From assembly GCF_026745355.1 (NCBI RefSeq), contig NC_079206.1, positions 25,297,437 to 25,361,436 of the forward strand: a stretch of 64,000 bases of DNA. The letters are read 5' to 3'. Source of the DNA: Beta vulgaris subsp. vulgaris (Eukaryota > Streptophyta > Magnoliopsida > Caryophyllales > Amaranthaceae). The position numbers and the translations under genes were made by a program. The notes under the pieces are model-generated. The model had not been told where the DNA came from. It searched no databases and saw only the letters and a list, made by a program, of their open reading frames with translations. Positions 46,283-59,100 of the stretch are shown piece by piece (the first letter of the stretch is position 1; the number at the start of each line of letters is the position of its first letter).

Positions 46283-47582
46283 ATGTTTCGTTTGCGCAAA
46301 AAAAGTAAGAAAGACCATGGCTCCATTTCCCAAAAGAACCCAAAGGGCACCCTTCCGGCCCTTAAGTTCGTCAACCCCGAACATAAACGTTGATATGACG
46401 AACTTAAGCACCAGAAGATTAAAGCTTCTAAGTTTCTCCATGGTGACACCCTCAAAAGTCTAGGGATAAGGCGTGATGTAAGGCGTGCCTTGTTTATTTT
46501 AGGCATGGAACGCTTTTACATGTTTAGCGCTTTGACGTATGAACGCCTGACCTTGGAATTCTTAGCCTCACTCGAGAGACGTAGGTTGAGGGACATGAGC
46601 GGAGTATGAAATCTCCTTCCAATTGTTCAATCAACCCGAATGCATCTCTTTGGCGAGACTTAATCAAATTTTCTAATGTGATGCCTCAAACGCCATTCGC
46701 AACCCCGAGACTTGGCAATATCCCGTCTTCTATCAAAGGGACGTACTTTCGCGCGACATTACCGGATACGCCCCCTTTGATCCAAAGACGAGTTACTCCT
46801 CTCACATGCATTCCCCCATCCTTAGTTACATTCATCGCCTCTTGGTTACCGCCATTTACTCAAAAAAAGGAACTAAATAAGGTAGCATCGGAGGACGTGA
46901 GTGCACTCTACATTGCCACCCATCACCCCGAAGAAATTGGGGGCAAGTTGAGTTTCGGATTTCTATTTCTCCAACGGTGTCTTGCTATACGCCGTTGGGA
47001 ACTATTGAAATCTGATATTTATTGTGGGGGGATGGTTACTATCATTGCCTCCGCCCTTAGGTTTGGGGAGCAACTCTGTTTGTTGACTCCAGTTGATGAG
47101 AATCCCTTCCTTGATTTGAATTATATTAGAGCTGCCAGGTGGATTGATTTTACCCCCGATCCCGAGCGGTTTGTTTGGAAGGTAAGGGGTCGTCATCACT
47201 GTTACCTACCAAACCCGAAGGTGACCCGATTTTATCGCGACGGGGAGGATGCTGATATTCTTCTCATCCCTTTTGATCCCCCGTCAGGGAAGCCCAGGCC
47301 ACACGCGTCAACTTAGCTCCTCCTCTCCATCAAGAGGAGTCGAGTTCTGGCCGTCGTGCCTTAGTGTCGTCCTGCTCTTTTGACTACGAGGGGGCCTATT
47401 ACAGTCATGCTCTCAACCAAGATCGTATGATGAATACGATCCAAGGCATGAGAGAAAACTTGAGTGGTATGATGGTACAAACTAATGTTATGTACCATCA
47501 CCACGTGGAGAGTGGAAATTTTGACCCATATGTCAACTTTCCAAATTGGCGTTCATTCCATCCCGGTACCGGCCCATGTTGA
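46283..47582 (+). pseudogene. ATHILA ORF-1-type protein, left-arm copy
   Basis: The start MFRLRKKSKKDHGSISQKNP at 46283 is soon followed by an in-frame TGA, then LGIRRDVRRALFILGMERFY, FSALTYERLTLEFLASLERR, frame shift, SLARLNQIF, VFYQRDVLSRDITGYAPFDP, SYIHRLLVTAIYSKK, GGMVTIIASALRFGEQLCLL and DYEGAYYSHALNQDRMMNTI. The order 'G..xDV..lf..GxxxF...TYxxLTLEFLxSL...ITG...F....YIHRLL...I' is that of the ATHILA ORF-1 family, a plant-retroelement protein of unknown function. Here the ORF lies downstream of pol, in the env position. The frame ends in the palindrome centre (47582), giving an artefactual tail. Confidence 0.72.
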
Positions 47583-47586
47583 GGAG
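47551..47586. other. Palindrome centre, 36-nt spacer
   Basis: The spacer contains CCGGTACCGG and reads, on the minus strand, as the natural continuation of the right-arm ORF (PPQHGPVPGWNE). The left arm then resumes as its mirror at CCAAATTGG/CCAATTTGG. The fold-back therefore happened from the right-arm copy at the near-palindromic CCAA(A/T)TTGG. Confidence 0.8.
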
Positions 47587-48859
47587 GCCAATTTGGAAAG
47601 TTGACATATGGGTCAACATTTCCACTCTCCACGTGGTGATGGTACATAGCATTAGTTTGTACCATCATACCACTCAAGTCTTCTCTCATGCCTTGGATCG
47701 TATTCATCATATGATATTGGTTGAGAGCAAGATTGTAATAGGCCCCCTCGTAGTTGAAAGAGCAGGACGACACTAAGGCACGACGGCCGGAACTCGGCTC
47801 CTCTTGATGGAGAGGAAGAGCTAAGTCGACGCGTGCGGCCTAGGCTTCCCCGACGGGGGGCTCAAAAGGGATGAGAAGAATATCAACATCCTCCCCGTCG
47901 CGATAAAATCGGGTCACCTGCGGGTTTGGTAGGTAACAGTGATGACGACACCTTACCTTCCAAACAAACCGCTCGTGGTCGGGGGTAAAATCAATCCACC
48001 CGGCGGCTCTAATATAATTCAAATCAAGGAAGGGGTTCTCATCAACTGGAGTCAACAAACAGAGTTGCTCCCCAAACCCAAGGGCGGAGGCAATGATAGT
48101 AACCATCCCCCCACAATGAATATCGGATTTGAATAGTTCCCCACGGCGTATAGCAAGACACCGTTGGAGAAATAAAAATCTGAAATTCAACTTACCCCAA
48201 TAAAAATTCTTCAGGGTGATGGACGGCAATGTAGAGTGCACTCACCTCCTCCGATGCTACCTTACTTGGTTCCTTTTTTGAGTAAATGACGGTAACCAAG
48301 AGGCGATGAATGTAACTATGGATGGGGGAATGCATGTGAGAGGAGTAACTCGTCTTTGGATCAAAGGGGGCGTATCCGGTAATGTCGCGCCAAAATACGT
48401 CCCTTTGATAGAAGACGGGATATTGCCAAGTCTCGGGGTTGCGAATGGCGTTTGAGGCATCACATTGGAAAATTTGATTAAGTCTCGCCAAAGAGATGCA
48501 TTGGGGTTGATTGAACAATTGGAAGGAGATTTCATACTCCCCTCATGTCCCTCAACCTCACGTCTCTCGAGAGAGGCTAAGAATTCCAAGGTCAGGCGCT
48601 CATACGTCAAAGCGCTAAACGTGTAAAAGCGTTCCATGCCTAAAACAAACAAGGCACGCCTTACATCACGCCTTATCCCTAGACTTTTAAGGGTGTCACC
48701 ATGGAAAAACTTAGAAGCTTTAATCTTCCGGTACTTAAGTTCGTCATACCAACATTTATGTTCGGGGTTGACGAACTTAAGGGTCTGAAGGGTGCCCTTT
48801 GGGTTCTTTTAGGAAGAGGAGCCATGGTCTTTCTTACTTTTTTTGCGCAAACGAAACAT
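47552..48859 (-). pseudogene. ATHILA ORF-1-type protein, right-arm copy
   Basis: The minus-strand start is at 48859 (MFRLRKKSKKDHGSSS then a stop), followed by LGIRRDVRRALFVLGMERFY, LTYERLTLEFLASLERR, then in another frame MFNQPQCISLARLNQIFQCD, VFYQRDVFWRDITGYAPFDP, HSPIHSYIHRLLVTVIYSKK, LNFRFLFLQRCLAIRRGELF, GGMVTIIASALGFGEQLCLL and DYEGAYY-like YEGAYYNLALNQYHMMNTIQ. It has better-preserved segments than the left-arm copy but is still frameshifted. It belongs to the same minus-strand element as the pol at 50075-52914, so it is the parental orientation. Confidence 0.75.
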
Positions 48860-50609
48860 GCTTGGAGTTTACAGAGAATAACTCAACCAAGTGATGGTTT
48901 TGAGAAATCAAAAGACACGAGCTCAACCCGACAAATAAGCACAAAAATGAGGGCACCGACTAAGACAAACATTTCAATAAACAAAAAAAAAATAAAATAA
49001 AGAAAAAAAAACAAATAGTCACACCAAAAAAAGAATCAAAGTAAAAAATAAGAAAAATTGAAAAGAAACTAGAAAAAATTAAGCTAAGTAAGCTAAAATG
49101 AGTAAGCAACTAAAAAGAAAAAAATTCCAAAAATCAAATAAAATCAAAATCTATCTAAATCTACCAGGTAAGTCCTCAAGAAGCACCACAATCATCATAT
49201 ATTCAAATTTTCTAACCAAATCCAGAAGAAAAATAAAAGTCAGGGTTTCACCTCCCTCTTTAAGAGGGTGAAGAAATTCCACAATTGCGAACAATGTAGG
49301 TTATTTCAAGCTTCAACCGTGCTCTTTAACCTTTTTCTTCAAGAAATCTCCCCCAAACTTTAACTTTTAAGTGATGACGAATTTTTGAATTTGGGGCTTT
49401 TGGACGAAAGTGGGTTCTTTGTGTAGAGGAGGAGAAAAGATAAAGGTTTTGTGAAGGAAGTGAGTGAAAATATTAGAGAAATGAAGGAGGTATGGAGGTT
49501 TGAAGGTTGAGTTGCAATGGAGTTTAGAGAGAGAAAAGGGGGTTTGAATGTGAATGATGAGTGAAAGGTTGGGAAAGTGAGTGATGAGTGAGAAGGGGGG
49601 TGAATGAAGATGTAGGGAGAGTGGACGGATCGGAAGAGGGGGTTAATTAAAAAAAAAAACACGTGCCAAACACAAAAGACAACGAAGGGGCGTGTCAACG
49701 AGCTGGAGCACCGGCTCCAGCTAAAAGGGAGCGCCCGCTCCAAGCCTGGAGCGGGGAGCTCCTTGAACACTCCCCAAACGCTCCAACATTTCGCTTCCCT
49801 TCCTTCTTTTTGCGGGGGATGGATCACCCCCCCTTTGGGCTCTTTTGGCTCGCTCCTCCCTCTCTTCTTCAACACAGCCTCTTTTTTTCATCTTTTTCAC
49901 TCCTCTTTCAATCTTTCTCATGACAAACCTCTTATTCACTCCTCTTTTTTTTTTTTTTTTTCCTTTTCTCATTTTTATTTTCATTCTTTCTTTTTCTCAA
50001 AGCTAAGAACCCGGGTTGCCTCCCGTAAGCGCTTCTTTAAAGTCATTAGCTTGACCTCCCTACGATTAAAATTCTCATAGGGGAAAGGGGTAGTCATCCA
50101 AAGCAATGTGGCAAATGTGCTCAATTTGGGTTCCATCGTGGTATACCTTGAGTTTTTGCCCATTTACTTTGAACGTCCCTTTTTCTTCGCTCCACACTTC
50201 CGCTGCTCCATACGGGAACACTGTTTTTACTTCAAACGGTCCACTCCACCTAGACTTAAGTTTCCCCGGAAAGAGTCTTAGCCTAGAGCTGAAGAGAAGG
50301 GCCTTGTCTCCTACCTTGAACTCTCTCTTCATTATCCTTCGATCATGCCATGCCTTAGTTCCCTGCTTGTAAATCCTAGCATTTTCATAGGCATCCCGCC
50401 TAAGCTCTTCGAGCTCATGTACATCCAAAAGTCTTCTTTCCTCGGATGACTTCGAGATCAAAATTCAAAAGCTTGATGGCCCAATATGCTTTGTGCTCTA
50501 ACTCAACTGGCAAGTGGCATGATTTGCCATACACAAGCTTGTAGGGGGTTGTGCCAATTGGTGTCTTAAAAGTTGTCCTATAAGCCCATAAAGCATCATC
50601 GAGCTTTAA
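47587..50609 (-). repeat. Right arm of the element C palindrome
   Basis: Mirror of 44437-47550. At its outer end the element continues without a break into the rest of integrase, which shows that this arm is in its original context. Intergenic sequence 48860-50074 holds GGAGCG-type dyads (around 49725-49755) and a purine-rich stretch, as in the other arm. Confidence 0.92.
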
Positions 50610-51250
50610 TGACCAATCCTTGCGAGATCGGTTCACGGTTTTCCCCAAGATGAGCTTCACCTCCCTAATTGACACTTCCGTTTGGCCACTACATTGTGGA
50701 TGATAGGAGAGCCTAGTTTTATGATGCACCCCATATTTGGAGAGGAGTGCTTGGAAACTCTTTTTGACGAAATGGAATCCCCTATCACTAATCACGGCCC
50801 TCGGAACCCAAACCTCGGAAATATCACAGACTTGAAGAGCTTGGTAACTACCTTAGCATTGTTTGTAGGAGAGGCGATTGCTTCCACCCATTTGGAGACA
50901 TAGTCAACCGCCACTAAAATGTAGGAGTTACCAAGTGAAGAAGGGAAAGGTCCCATGAAATCCACCCCCCAAACATCAAAGATCTCCAACTCTAGAATGT
51001 TGGTGAGGGGCAATTCATGCCTTTTTGAGATGTTGTCAACCCTTTGACACCGATCGCAAGCTTTAACAAAGCTCCAAACATCCTTGAACATTGTGGGCCA
51101 CCACAATCCACATGATAAGATCTTGGCAACGGTCTTGTCGGCGCCCATATGTCCTCCAAAAGGGGATGAATGACATTTCTCTATCACACTTGCTATCTCA
51201 TCATCGGGAAGGCATCTCCGATATAAACCATGCTCCCCCCGCTTGAACAA
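50075..51250 (-). pseudogene. Element C integrase
   Basis: Near-complete integrase on the minus strand in three frames: zinc-binding part ([35 protein letters not shown]), core ([67 protein letters not shown] with the Glu) and C-terminal part (LRRDAYENARIYKQGTKAWH, KVGDKALLFSSRLRLFPGKL, WSGPFEVKTVFPYGAAEV). Only short frame breaks near 50795 and 50450 separate the parts, so decay is modest. Confidence 0.9.
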
Positions 51251-52500
51251 AAATAGGTCCTCCCACGCATAAAACTTAGAATCATGGAGGAACCGCTTCG
51301 TTGTTGATATGTAAACTCAAAAGGAATAATCCCACAAGCCAAGTAGTTCGCCATGTCGGCAAACCATGGGGTATCAAGGGCTTTGATGGAGTATAGGAGA
51401 TCATCCTTTAAGCTATCATCAATGGGAAGCTCATGGGAGGGGGAGTCTTCAATCAAAGGTAACCGTGAAAGGTGGTCGGCCACCAAGTTTTCCGTTCCCT
51501 TCTTGTCTCTAATCTCAATATCCAATTCTTGAAAGAGTAAGATCCATTCGAATCAACCACGGCTTCGCATCCTTCTTGGACATAAGATACTTGATTGCCG
51601 AGTGATCCGTTTACACTACCACTTTGGAGCACACAAGATAAGGCCGAAACTTATCAAAGGCAAACACAACCGCCAACAACTCTTTCTTCGTTGTGGCGTA
51701 GTTCTTTTGAGCTGAATCAAGTGTCTTGCTCGCATAGTGAACAACATGAAGCTTTCCCTCTTTTCTTTACCCTAAAACGGCTCCCACTGCATAATAATCA
51801 CTAACATCACACATTAGTTCAAAAGGCAAGCTCTAATCCGGAGCTTGCACAATGGGGGCGAAAATAAGGGCATGCTTTAAAGTCTCAAAAGCGTTCATGC
51901 AATCATCATCAAAAACAAACTTTTTGCAAGAGGCTAGATAGGGGCCTAGCAATCTTAGAGAAGTCTTTTATGAACCGGCGATGGAAACCGGCATGACCCA
52001 AAAAAGGACGCACTCCCTTCACTGTAGTAGGTGGGGGCAACTTCTCTATGACCTCAATCTTGGCCCTATCTACCTCAATTCCCTTTTGGGAAATCTTGTG
52101 TCCCAACACAATGCCATCCTCAACCATGAAGTGACACTTCTCCCAATTAAGCACTAGATTCATCTTTTGACATCTTTGAAGCACATTTTTCAAGTTCTTG
52201 AGACAATCATCAAAAGATGAACCTACCACGGAGAAGTCATCCATGAATACCTCAATGGTATCTTCCAACATGTCCGAAAAGATGGCGGTCATACCTCTTT
52301 GGAATGTAGAGGGCGCATTGCACAAGCCAAATGGCATCCTTCGATAAGCAAAAATACCAAATGGACAAGTGAATGTAGTCCTTTCTTGGTCATCGGGGTG
52401 GATAGGAATTTGAAAGAACCCCGAATAACCATCAAGGAAACAAAAATAGGAATGACCCGCCAACCTTTCCAACATTTGATCTATAAAAGGGATGGGAAAA
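51193..52500 (-). pseudogene. Element C reverse transcriptase (C-terminal half) and RNase H
   Basis: RT on the minus strand from 52475: FCFLDGYSGFFQIPIHPDDQ, CPFGIFAYRRMPFGLCNAPS, EVFMDDFSVVGSSFDDCLKN (catalytic MDD box), EKCHFMVEDGIVLGHKISQK, KGVRPFLGHAGFHRRFIKDF. RNase H (about 51900-51530) is broken into several frames, with 'ASKTLDSAQKNYATTKKELL'-like sequence readable only in pieces. IEIRDKKGTENLVADHLSRL follows at 51525. The N-terminal third of RT is missing: 52500-52730 has only short remnants. Confidence 0.85.
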
Positions 52501-52731
52501 TGATCTGGGTGGCTTTATTCAATCTCCGGTAATCTATACACATACGCCATGCGGTCGCCGACATTGGTAAGTGAAGCATACAACTCATCCCCTGTGTGAA
52601 GCACACTCGCGGCATCCTCTATCTCATCTTCCACTCGACTCACCCGACAAATTCTCTCCATTATAGACCTCTTCAAAGTCTTAGAGAACTCAAATACAAC
52701 CCGCTCATTGGCAACCTCAACTGTTATTGTA

Positions 52732-52914
52732 TCATTTTTTGCAGTTTATCACGGCACCCAATGTCTTTAGAGCTTCTCTACCAAGAATGAGAGAAGTCTT
52801 CGGATCTTCTTCCATATCCATTAGCACAAAATCACATGGCACAAACACATGCCCATCTACAATTGGTATATCCTCCAGTTCACCATAAGGGACTCTCACA
52901 GTGCGGTCTGTCAA
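52732..52914 (-). pseudogene. Element C protease C-terminal remnant
   Basis: Minus strand: RTVRVPYGELEDIPIVDGHV then CDFVLMDMEEDPKTSLILGR and EALKTLGAVINCKK, the second half of an Athila-type protease (compare FIVLDMEEDSQSPIILGRPF in element A). The active site and all of gag are missing; recognisable retroelement sequence stops at about 52920. With the RT deletion next to it, element C has lost its whole 5' end. Confidence 0.75.
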
Positions 52915-52919
52915 TTAAA

Positions 52920-53330
52920 TCGTTTTTCGCGTAGGATGAAGAGGAAATTTAAGGTGCTTATCAATAGATAGCGGCATCAATAACAGCAGCGACGAAATAA
53001 CAACATCATCATGAAGGAGAGAGAGACACGACGTGCACGACAACACCGGCGAGGAAAGGCGCGTCTCCGGTGACGAAAAGAAAACTCCGGCGAGGGAGGA
53101 ACAGCAGGCGAAGGAGAGAGAGAGGTTAGGGTTTTGGGCTTTTTTGGGTTTTCTCTTTGGGGTTTCTTCACGGGGAGGAGAGAGTGTGAAATGAGATTTT
53201 GTTGTTGTGTGGAAAAATCGAGAAGGGGATGGGGTTTTGGTTCAGCCAACGAAACCGACAAGGGTAAGGGTGAAGTGTCTATCTTGGGCAAATGCTCCAC
53301 AACAAATTACACTTAAATTCCAAAATATAA
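52920..53330 (-). other. Gene-like fragment of unknown origin
   Basis: A 107-residue minus-strand frame (53300-52977) starts MEHLPKIDTSPLPLSVSLAE and ends Arg/Cys-rich. It is rich in Ser and Pro with no family signature. GAGAGAGAGAGGTTAGGG and GGAGGAACAGC blocks suggest a leader or transposon 5' region. It may be part of a CACTA or MULE 5' end. Identity unknown. Confidence 0.25.
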
Positions 53331-53959
53331 CTTTATAATAATTATAATAATGACACCATAAAATTAATTAAATAAATATATTACAAACACGACAATATAA
53401 GTCATACTCCAGTTCAAATAAAATAAGAATTTTCGAACTTAATGATTACAATTATCCTTTAAATAAACGCTCTTAAAAATTCGACATTTTGAGCTATAGA
53501 GTAACCCAGTGTTATTTTATCCTATCAATCAGGGGAAGGGCAAGCTAATTAACATGTGACAAGTAGCATATAAACCTCGAATTAGAGAATGCGACAAGTA
53601 GCCCTTAGACCTCAAATTAAAGCACATACACGAGCTATAAGTTGTTCTAGCTAGTGCGAGATATGTATTACATCACTATCTTAAAATTTGATAGCTTAAC
53701 GCAATAAAAGTAATACATGTTTCCTTCAAAAGTGACACACATATTCAATCATCTGTACATGCAGAGGTATACGATTGATCTAGCATAATGAAACATAGAG
53801 TTCTAGCGTCCAAAAGTTTCATCATGGAAAAGCTTTCAATGAGTATTTTTACAGTAAAAAAACCTAACCAGAATGAGAAAAATGTTGAGCAATGTGAAAA
53901 AAACAAAAATGATTTAAAGAACATATAAAAGAGTGTAAAACTCAGTCTTAAGCTCTAAA
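53331..53959. other. Unassigned AT-rich interval
   Basis: No supported gene or repeat. Confidence 0.3.
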
Positions 53960-54481
53960 TATTATGAGTCAAGTATCGGTATCAGCATGCATCCAATCCC
54001 AATCTGTATTATCATGTTCAAAGTCTAAGTTATATCCAAAGCATCTACGATGTCAGTGATTTCCACCGATCGTACTTCACCACTAACTCTTAAATAAGTA
54101 TCACTTGCATCCACATTAGGTATGTCACTACCACTAGAATCAATAGCTTCTATAGGTTTCCTCATTCATTGCTTCCTCGAAGTCGAATAACTCTCTTGGA
54201 ACCCGTTGCATGACATAGTGAATATCATGTTCTTCTGGATCTTGTACAAAAAAAACCTGATGAACTTGTGATGCTAACACAAAAGGATCACTTTGAGAAC
54301 ATTTCTTTTTGAAATTGACACATGTAAGCCCAAACTCATTAACATCTGCAAGAAACCATTGACACTTAAATAACACGACACTAAATTGAGACCAAAAATC
54401 CAACTCAATAATTTCTTCTATTACATTGATAGTATTCATGTATTTTTGGGATCCAACATAAAGTTGGAATATCTTCTTCAT
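53960..54481 (-). pseudogene. Decayed CACTA transposase C-terminus (DUF4216)
   Basis: The minus-strand frame from 54481 reads VIEEIIELDFWSQFSVVLFK then CQWFLADVNEFGLTCVNFKK, SDPFVLASQVHQVFFVQDPE and HYVMQRVPRELFDFEEA. This is the DUF4216 domain that ends plant TNP2-type proteins, the same domain as at 15828-16358 but from a different family. After a frame break the acidic tail continues to about 53960. Nothing else of this CACTA element was recognised, so it is an old fragment. Confidence 0.8.
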
Positions 54482-54489
54482 CTAGCATT

Positions 54490-55500
54490 ATTTAGGGAAA
54501 GAATTCATTATATATATATACTTCTTGTCTGTGAAGGTTTATGTGGTGCGCGTGCTTATTCCTTCTCGAAATTTAACCAAAGCGATACATCAAACACGAT
54601 TCTGTTTCAAAAGTTCAAATGGCATTAACCAATTAACTACCAAATTTGAAAATTTAGCTATATGATCCTAAAAATTTTATAGTCACCCTTACAACCCTTC
54701 GTGAGAGGTAGTGGTGTCAAACAGCTTCTGAGCATACCCACGGTGAACCTGGTCAGACCCAAACATGTCAAGATTAGTGCACAGGGTCGTGTCTATCGAG
54801 TTTTGTTCATTTGGGATGATCACATTTGAACTATCGAATTGGTGGGTGCCATACAGGTCTAGATCGTCCCATTTATGAGTCGGTCCATTACCGGGTTCGA
54901 TCGCCTGTGGACATTTTTAGCCAGGTTTGCGCATGTCGTATTTGGGTTTCATGTACACTTGAGTCGAGTCAAGGTTGCTTGGTTTGAATAGCTTATGACC
55001 TTAGTTCGATTATTCTGAAGCATTGGGTCCATTTGCTATTGAACAACAATTCGGCTTCGGTTAATCCGGATTAGGTCTTTTCATATCATGTTGTTAACTT
55101 TTTATCAACTAATTATCACTTATCAAATAGTTTCAAGATCGAGTTATTATACATTAACTACTATAGAGGTATAGTCAATTTTGATTTTGTAATGTATTTT
55201 GTAAATGAATCATTTTATTAAAAGTATTAAGATTAGCATATATACACATATGTGTATGCGATAAATATACATAGATAATAATAAAAAACTAATAAAAACT
55301 ACTATATTTTACCGTGATATGTGTGTATTGTCTTAGTAAACTCGTGTTTGTACTAGTCAACTGCGTTGAACCACTCTACATACTATATAAAAATGAGTAG
55401 AATGACTCTTCATATATTCTAATACTATAACCAACGACAATAATAACGAGAAGACGATTAATTTAAAGGTTTATATAAATGATTTTATTATTATAAGCAT
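54490..55500. other. Unassigned interval
   Basis: Degenerate sequence. 54700-55080 has GGTCAGACCC, GGGTCGTGTC and CCGGGTTCGATCG words reminiscent of hAT MITEs with GGGTC-rich arms, but no inverted ends or duplication could be placed. Confidence 0.25.
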
Positions 55501-55537
55501 TATGATTGATATATAAGTTTGTAAATAGCTGTGATGA

Positions 55538-56128
<591 letters not shown>

Positions 56129-56169
56129 CATAATGCAATATATATGTATTATGTGACTATATGTGATAA

Positions 56170-59100
56170 ATTATAAACAAACTATTTTATCAATATGTTT
56201 AAATATTTTAGTACTACATTTGTAGAACCACTCAAGTACTCTATTGATTATAAATTAGTATAACGACTCTTGATATGTTATAATATTATAACAAATGACG
56301 ATCATATGTTTATAACTACTATTCATATTAGACCTAAGTGATTATAACGGGGCTTCATATGTTGTTCAATATTAATAAATACAATAACAATTTATATAAA
56401 TGAGTAAAGTTACTAAACTAAGACTTAGATTATTAGCTAATGGCTTATTGCATTTATGTGTTACTCCAACGGAGTATATAATCAAACAAGGGAGTTATTA
56501 AATGCAGCACCACTTTACTACAATGCAACTCTCAAAATCCTCATTATCATATTCTGTCTAGAAAAAACATTCTCTCTACAAAAATATTATCTCCTAATTG
56601 AAAATTTGAATTTGATACTCAATGGACGAATATTTTGATCCAAACGAACTTCAATATGATGTAAGTAATTCGATTTTTTATGCTTTTGTAACTATTAGTC
56701 TCATGCAATTTCCATGAAGCACTTACCACTATTTTGTGCGATCCTCAAGATACAGGTTACTATGTTTCGCGTAAATTGAACAACATAGGTTAAATTTTTT
56801 CTTGCTGATTGTATGAAACAAATAAATTCATGAAGATTGTATGAAACAAGTTAATATGTTTCATAGGGCTTGCCCAAAATAGGTTAAAATATTTCGTGTA
56901 TATTGCAAGAAGTACTTTACCGAATGTTGCAGGTTCCTGGACACAATTCACATCATCCTCCCTGTCACCGTGTCCCCCATCATTCTCACCCTTCCTTTCA
57001 TCATCCTCCCCAACATATCTGAAAAAATTATTCGTATTCAATACTGCTCCACGAATGACCCGAACCAACATAATAAGATATATGTGCTATCTATTACCTG
57101 CGCTTTTAGTAAAAATGTATATGAATACAAACATGACACATTTAAATGACCATGGCAATGCAGCTGAAATACCAAAAACTATTTTTCTTCCTTGATTTAC
57201 ATTACCACTCATTCCCAAGTTTAAGGTTGTACTAGGTAGTAATGAGAAGGAATGAACAAAAAGAAAGCTTAGTGGTGGAGATCCATTAAGACCCATGTTA
57301 ATTTACACACTTATAAATAGCCAATCTCGCATTTAATGACCTCTTACAAAAGAAGTCGTTGAGATATATGCTTATCTGAAATAATATCCTACATGGATAT
57401 GGTGAGGTAGGAATTAGGATCCTTGTGACAGTTTATAAATCATGCTATAAAAAATGCTAACTTGCAACTCAGAAGATTACATGTTTCCTTTGTCAACTAT
57501 AGATAGCGTCCATTTCTTAAGATACTTACCTAACATGAGCATGTGCCTTATTAAAAACAAATCAGCACTTTTAAAGACCTAGGCAGTAGGAATCTAGGAT
57601 ACACAATCAAAAAGAAAATCTAGCAAAAGAGTATTCACTATCTAATTCCTTAAGGGAAACATAATGTTCATCCTGGCCTCTTTCTTTCTGTATAGTGCTA
57701 AGTCCATGATTATATGTCATGACAATAACCTGTGTACTTAGTTCGAGGCTAGGAAGCAGATTGATATTGAATGTAGACTTCGTCCCTGGGAGCCCTCGGA
57801 TATAGGAGTGAAGATAGAACAACTAAGGTTCAAGACAATATATGAGATGTTATGCGTTATACCCTGGTTAGAGAGGTAGATGAGGGTGTGCAAGGAGCTC
57901 AACAGTATAGGGCCCCCAAAATTATAAAGTCACCAGAATATATTATTTTGAAAAATTTATTTCATATTTGAAGAAATCTCCCTTGTTTCCCATCCTTAAT
58001 AAATTTATCAATGATTTATCTTTAGATTTTCAACCTTCTATTTTTAGAACTCTAACCTTCCATCTTTATTTTCTATAAATTTAGGGGACCATTTTCATGT
58101 TAAAACCGGGATCCCAAAATCTTCAAGACGGCCCTACCCCTGGTAAGCCAAGGCTAAAAAAAGCAACCACTAATGAGTAATGACTTTCCGGCTCTGTTGA
58201 AAATAATGAGATATCTGGATACATTATAACATTTGGAACCCAGCATTGCCGTATCAAACATAAGCAAGTGACCAGTAAAGCATGCTTTACCTCAAACAAG
58301 AGCTAGCAACACAAAACATCATACACAAACAACAATTGATTACAAGCACATAAACTTGATGAGATTACACTACTTCATAAAATACACATGAAACAGTAGC
58401 TACCATTTAATCCCAATTATATGAAACAGTAGCAACCATTTCATCCCATTTATATGAAACACATAAAGTACTAAAATCTATTTCGTTCATTTTTTATGAA
58501 ATTCTAACCAAATAGTGTGAAAGCAGAAGAATATACACAAAATTGGAGATAAATTTCACCCGATTTCGCAAAAATCTGCACAAATTTCTTACAAAAATGG
58601 GTACAAATAGAAGTGCAGATATTTTGTAAAAAAAATACAGAAAAACAAATCTTCACAAACTTGATTGGAATAGATATATATAAACTAATGTTCTTTCCAA
58701 CTCTGAAGGTAATTTGCTTATCCCGAACCGGCCTAACTCATCCAAATTGCAGCAACTTAACTCTTGGTTGCATTAAAGCAAATTGAAGGTCTTATCGCAT
58801 GAAAATGGAGAAAGGAGGAAGAGGAAGAGGAAGAGGAAGAGAGATGAAGAAAAATCGTACCAATTGTAGTCTTAATCTCTCATTTTCAGTGTCCTATGAA
58901 GTTGGGTGAAATCATGGGAGGAATTGGGTGCAAATTGGGTGAATTATTGGACGAGAGAGGAAGAGGAAGAGGAAGAGGGAGAAAGGTGAAAGGAATAGGT
59001 TGAAGGAGGAAGGGGTTATGAGGAATAGGGGTATTTTAGATATTTTTAAGGGTTGTGTTTAGTAAAGTGAGGTTGCATTTAGCAGTTATGTTAAAAAATG

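Larger units (their letters stand above)
44437..47550 (+). repeat. Left arm of a 3.1-kb palindrome in element C
   Basis: From TTAAAGCTCGATGATG to AACTTTCCAAATTGGC this is the reverse complement of 47587-50609, with roughly 92-95% identity and scattered small indels judged by eye. It carries, in plus orientation, the integrase C-terminus, the intergenic region with GGAGCG dyads, and the ATHILA-type ORF. Confidence 0.92.

Noticed and set aside
54700..55080. GGGTC-rich segment as another hAT MITE
   Set aside because: Composition is suggestive but no inverted termini or 8-bp duplication were found.
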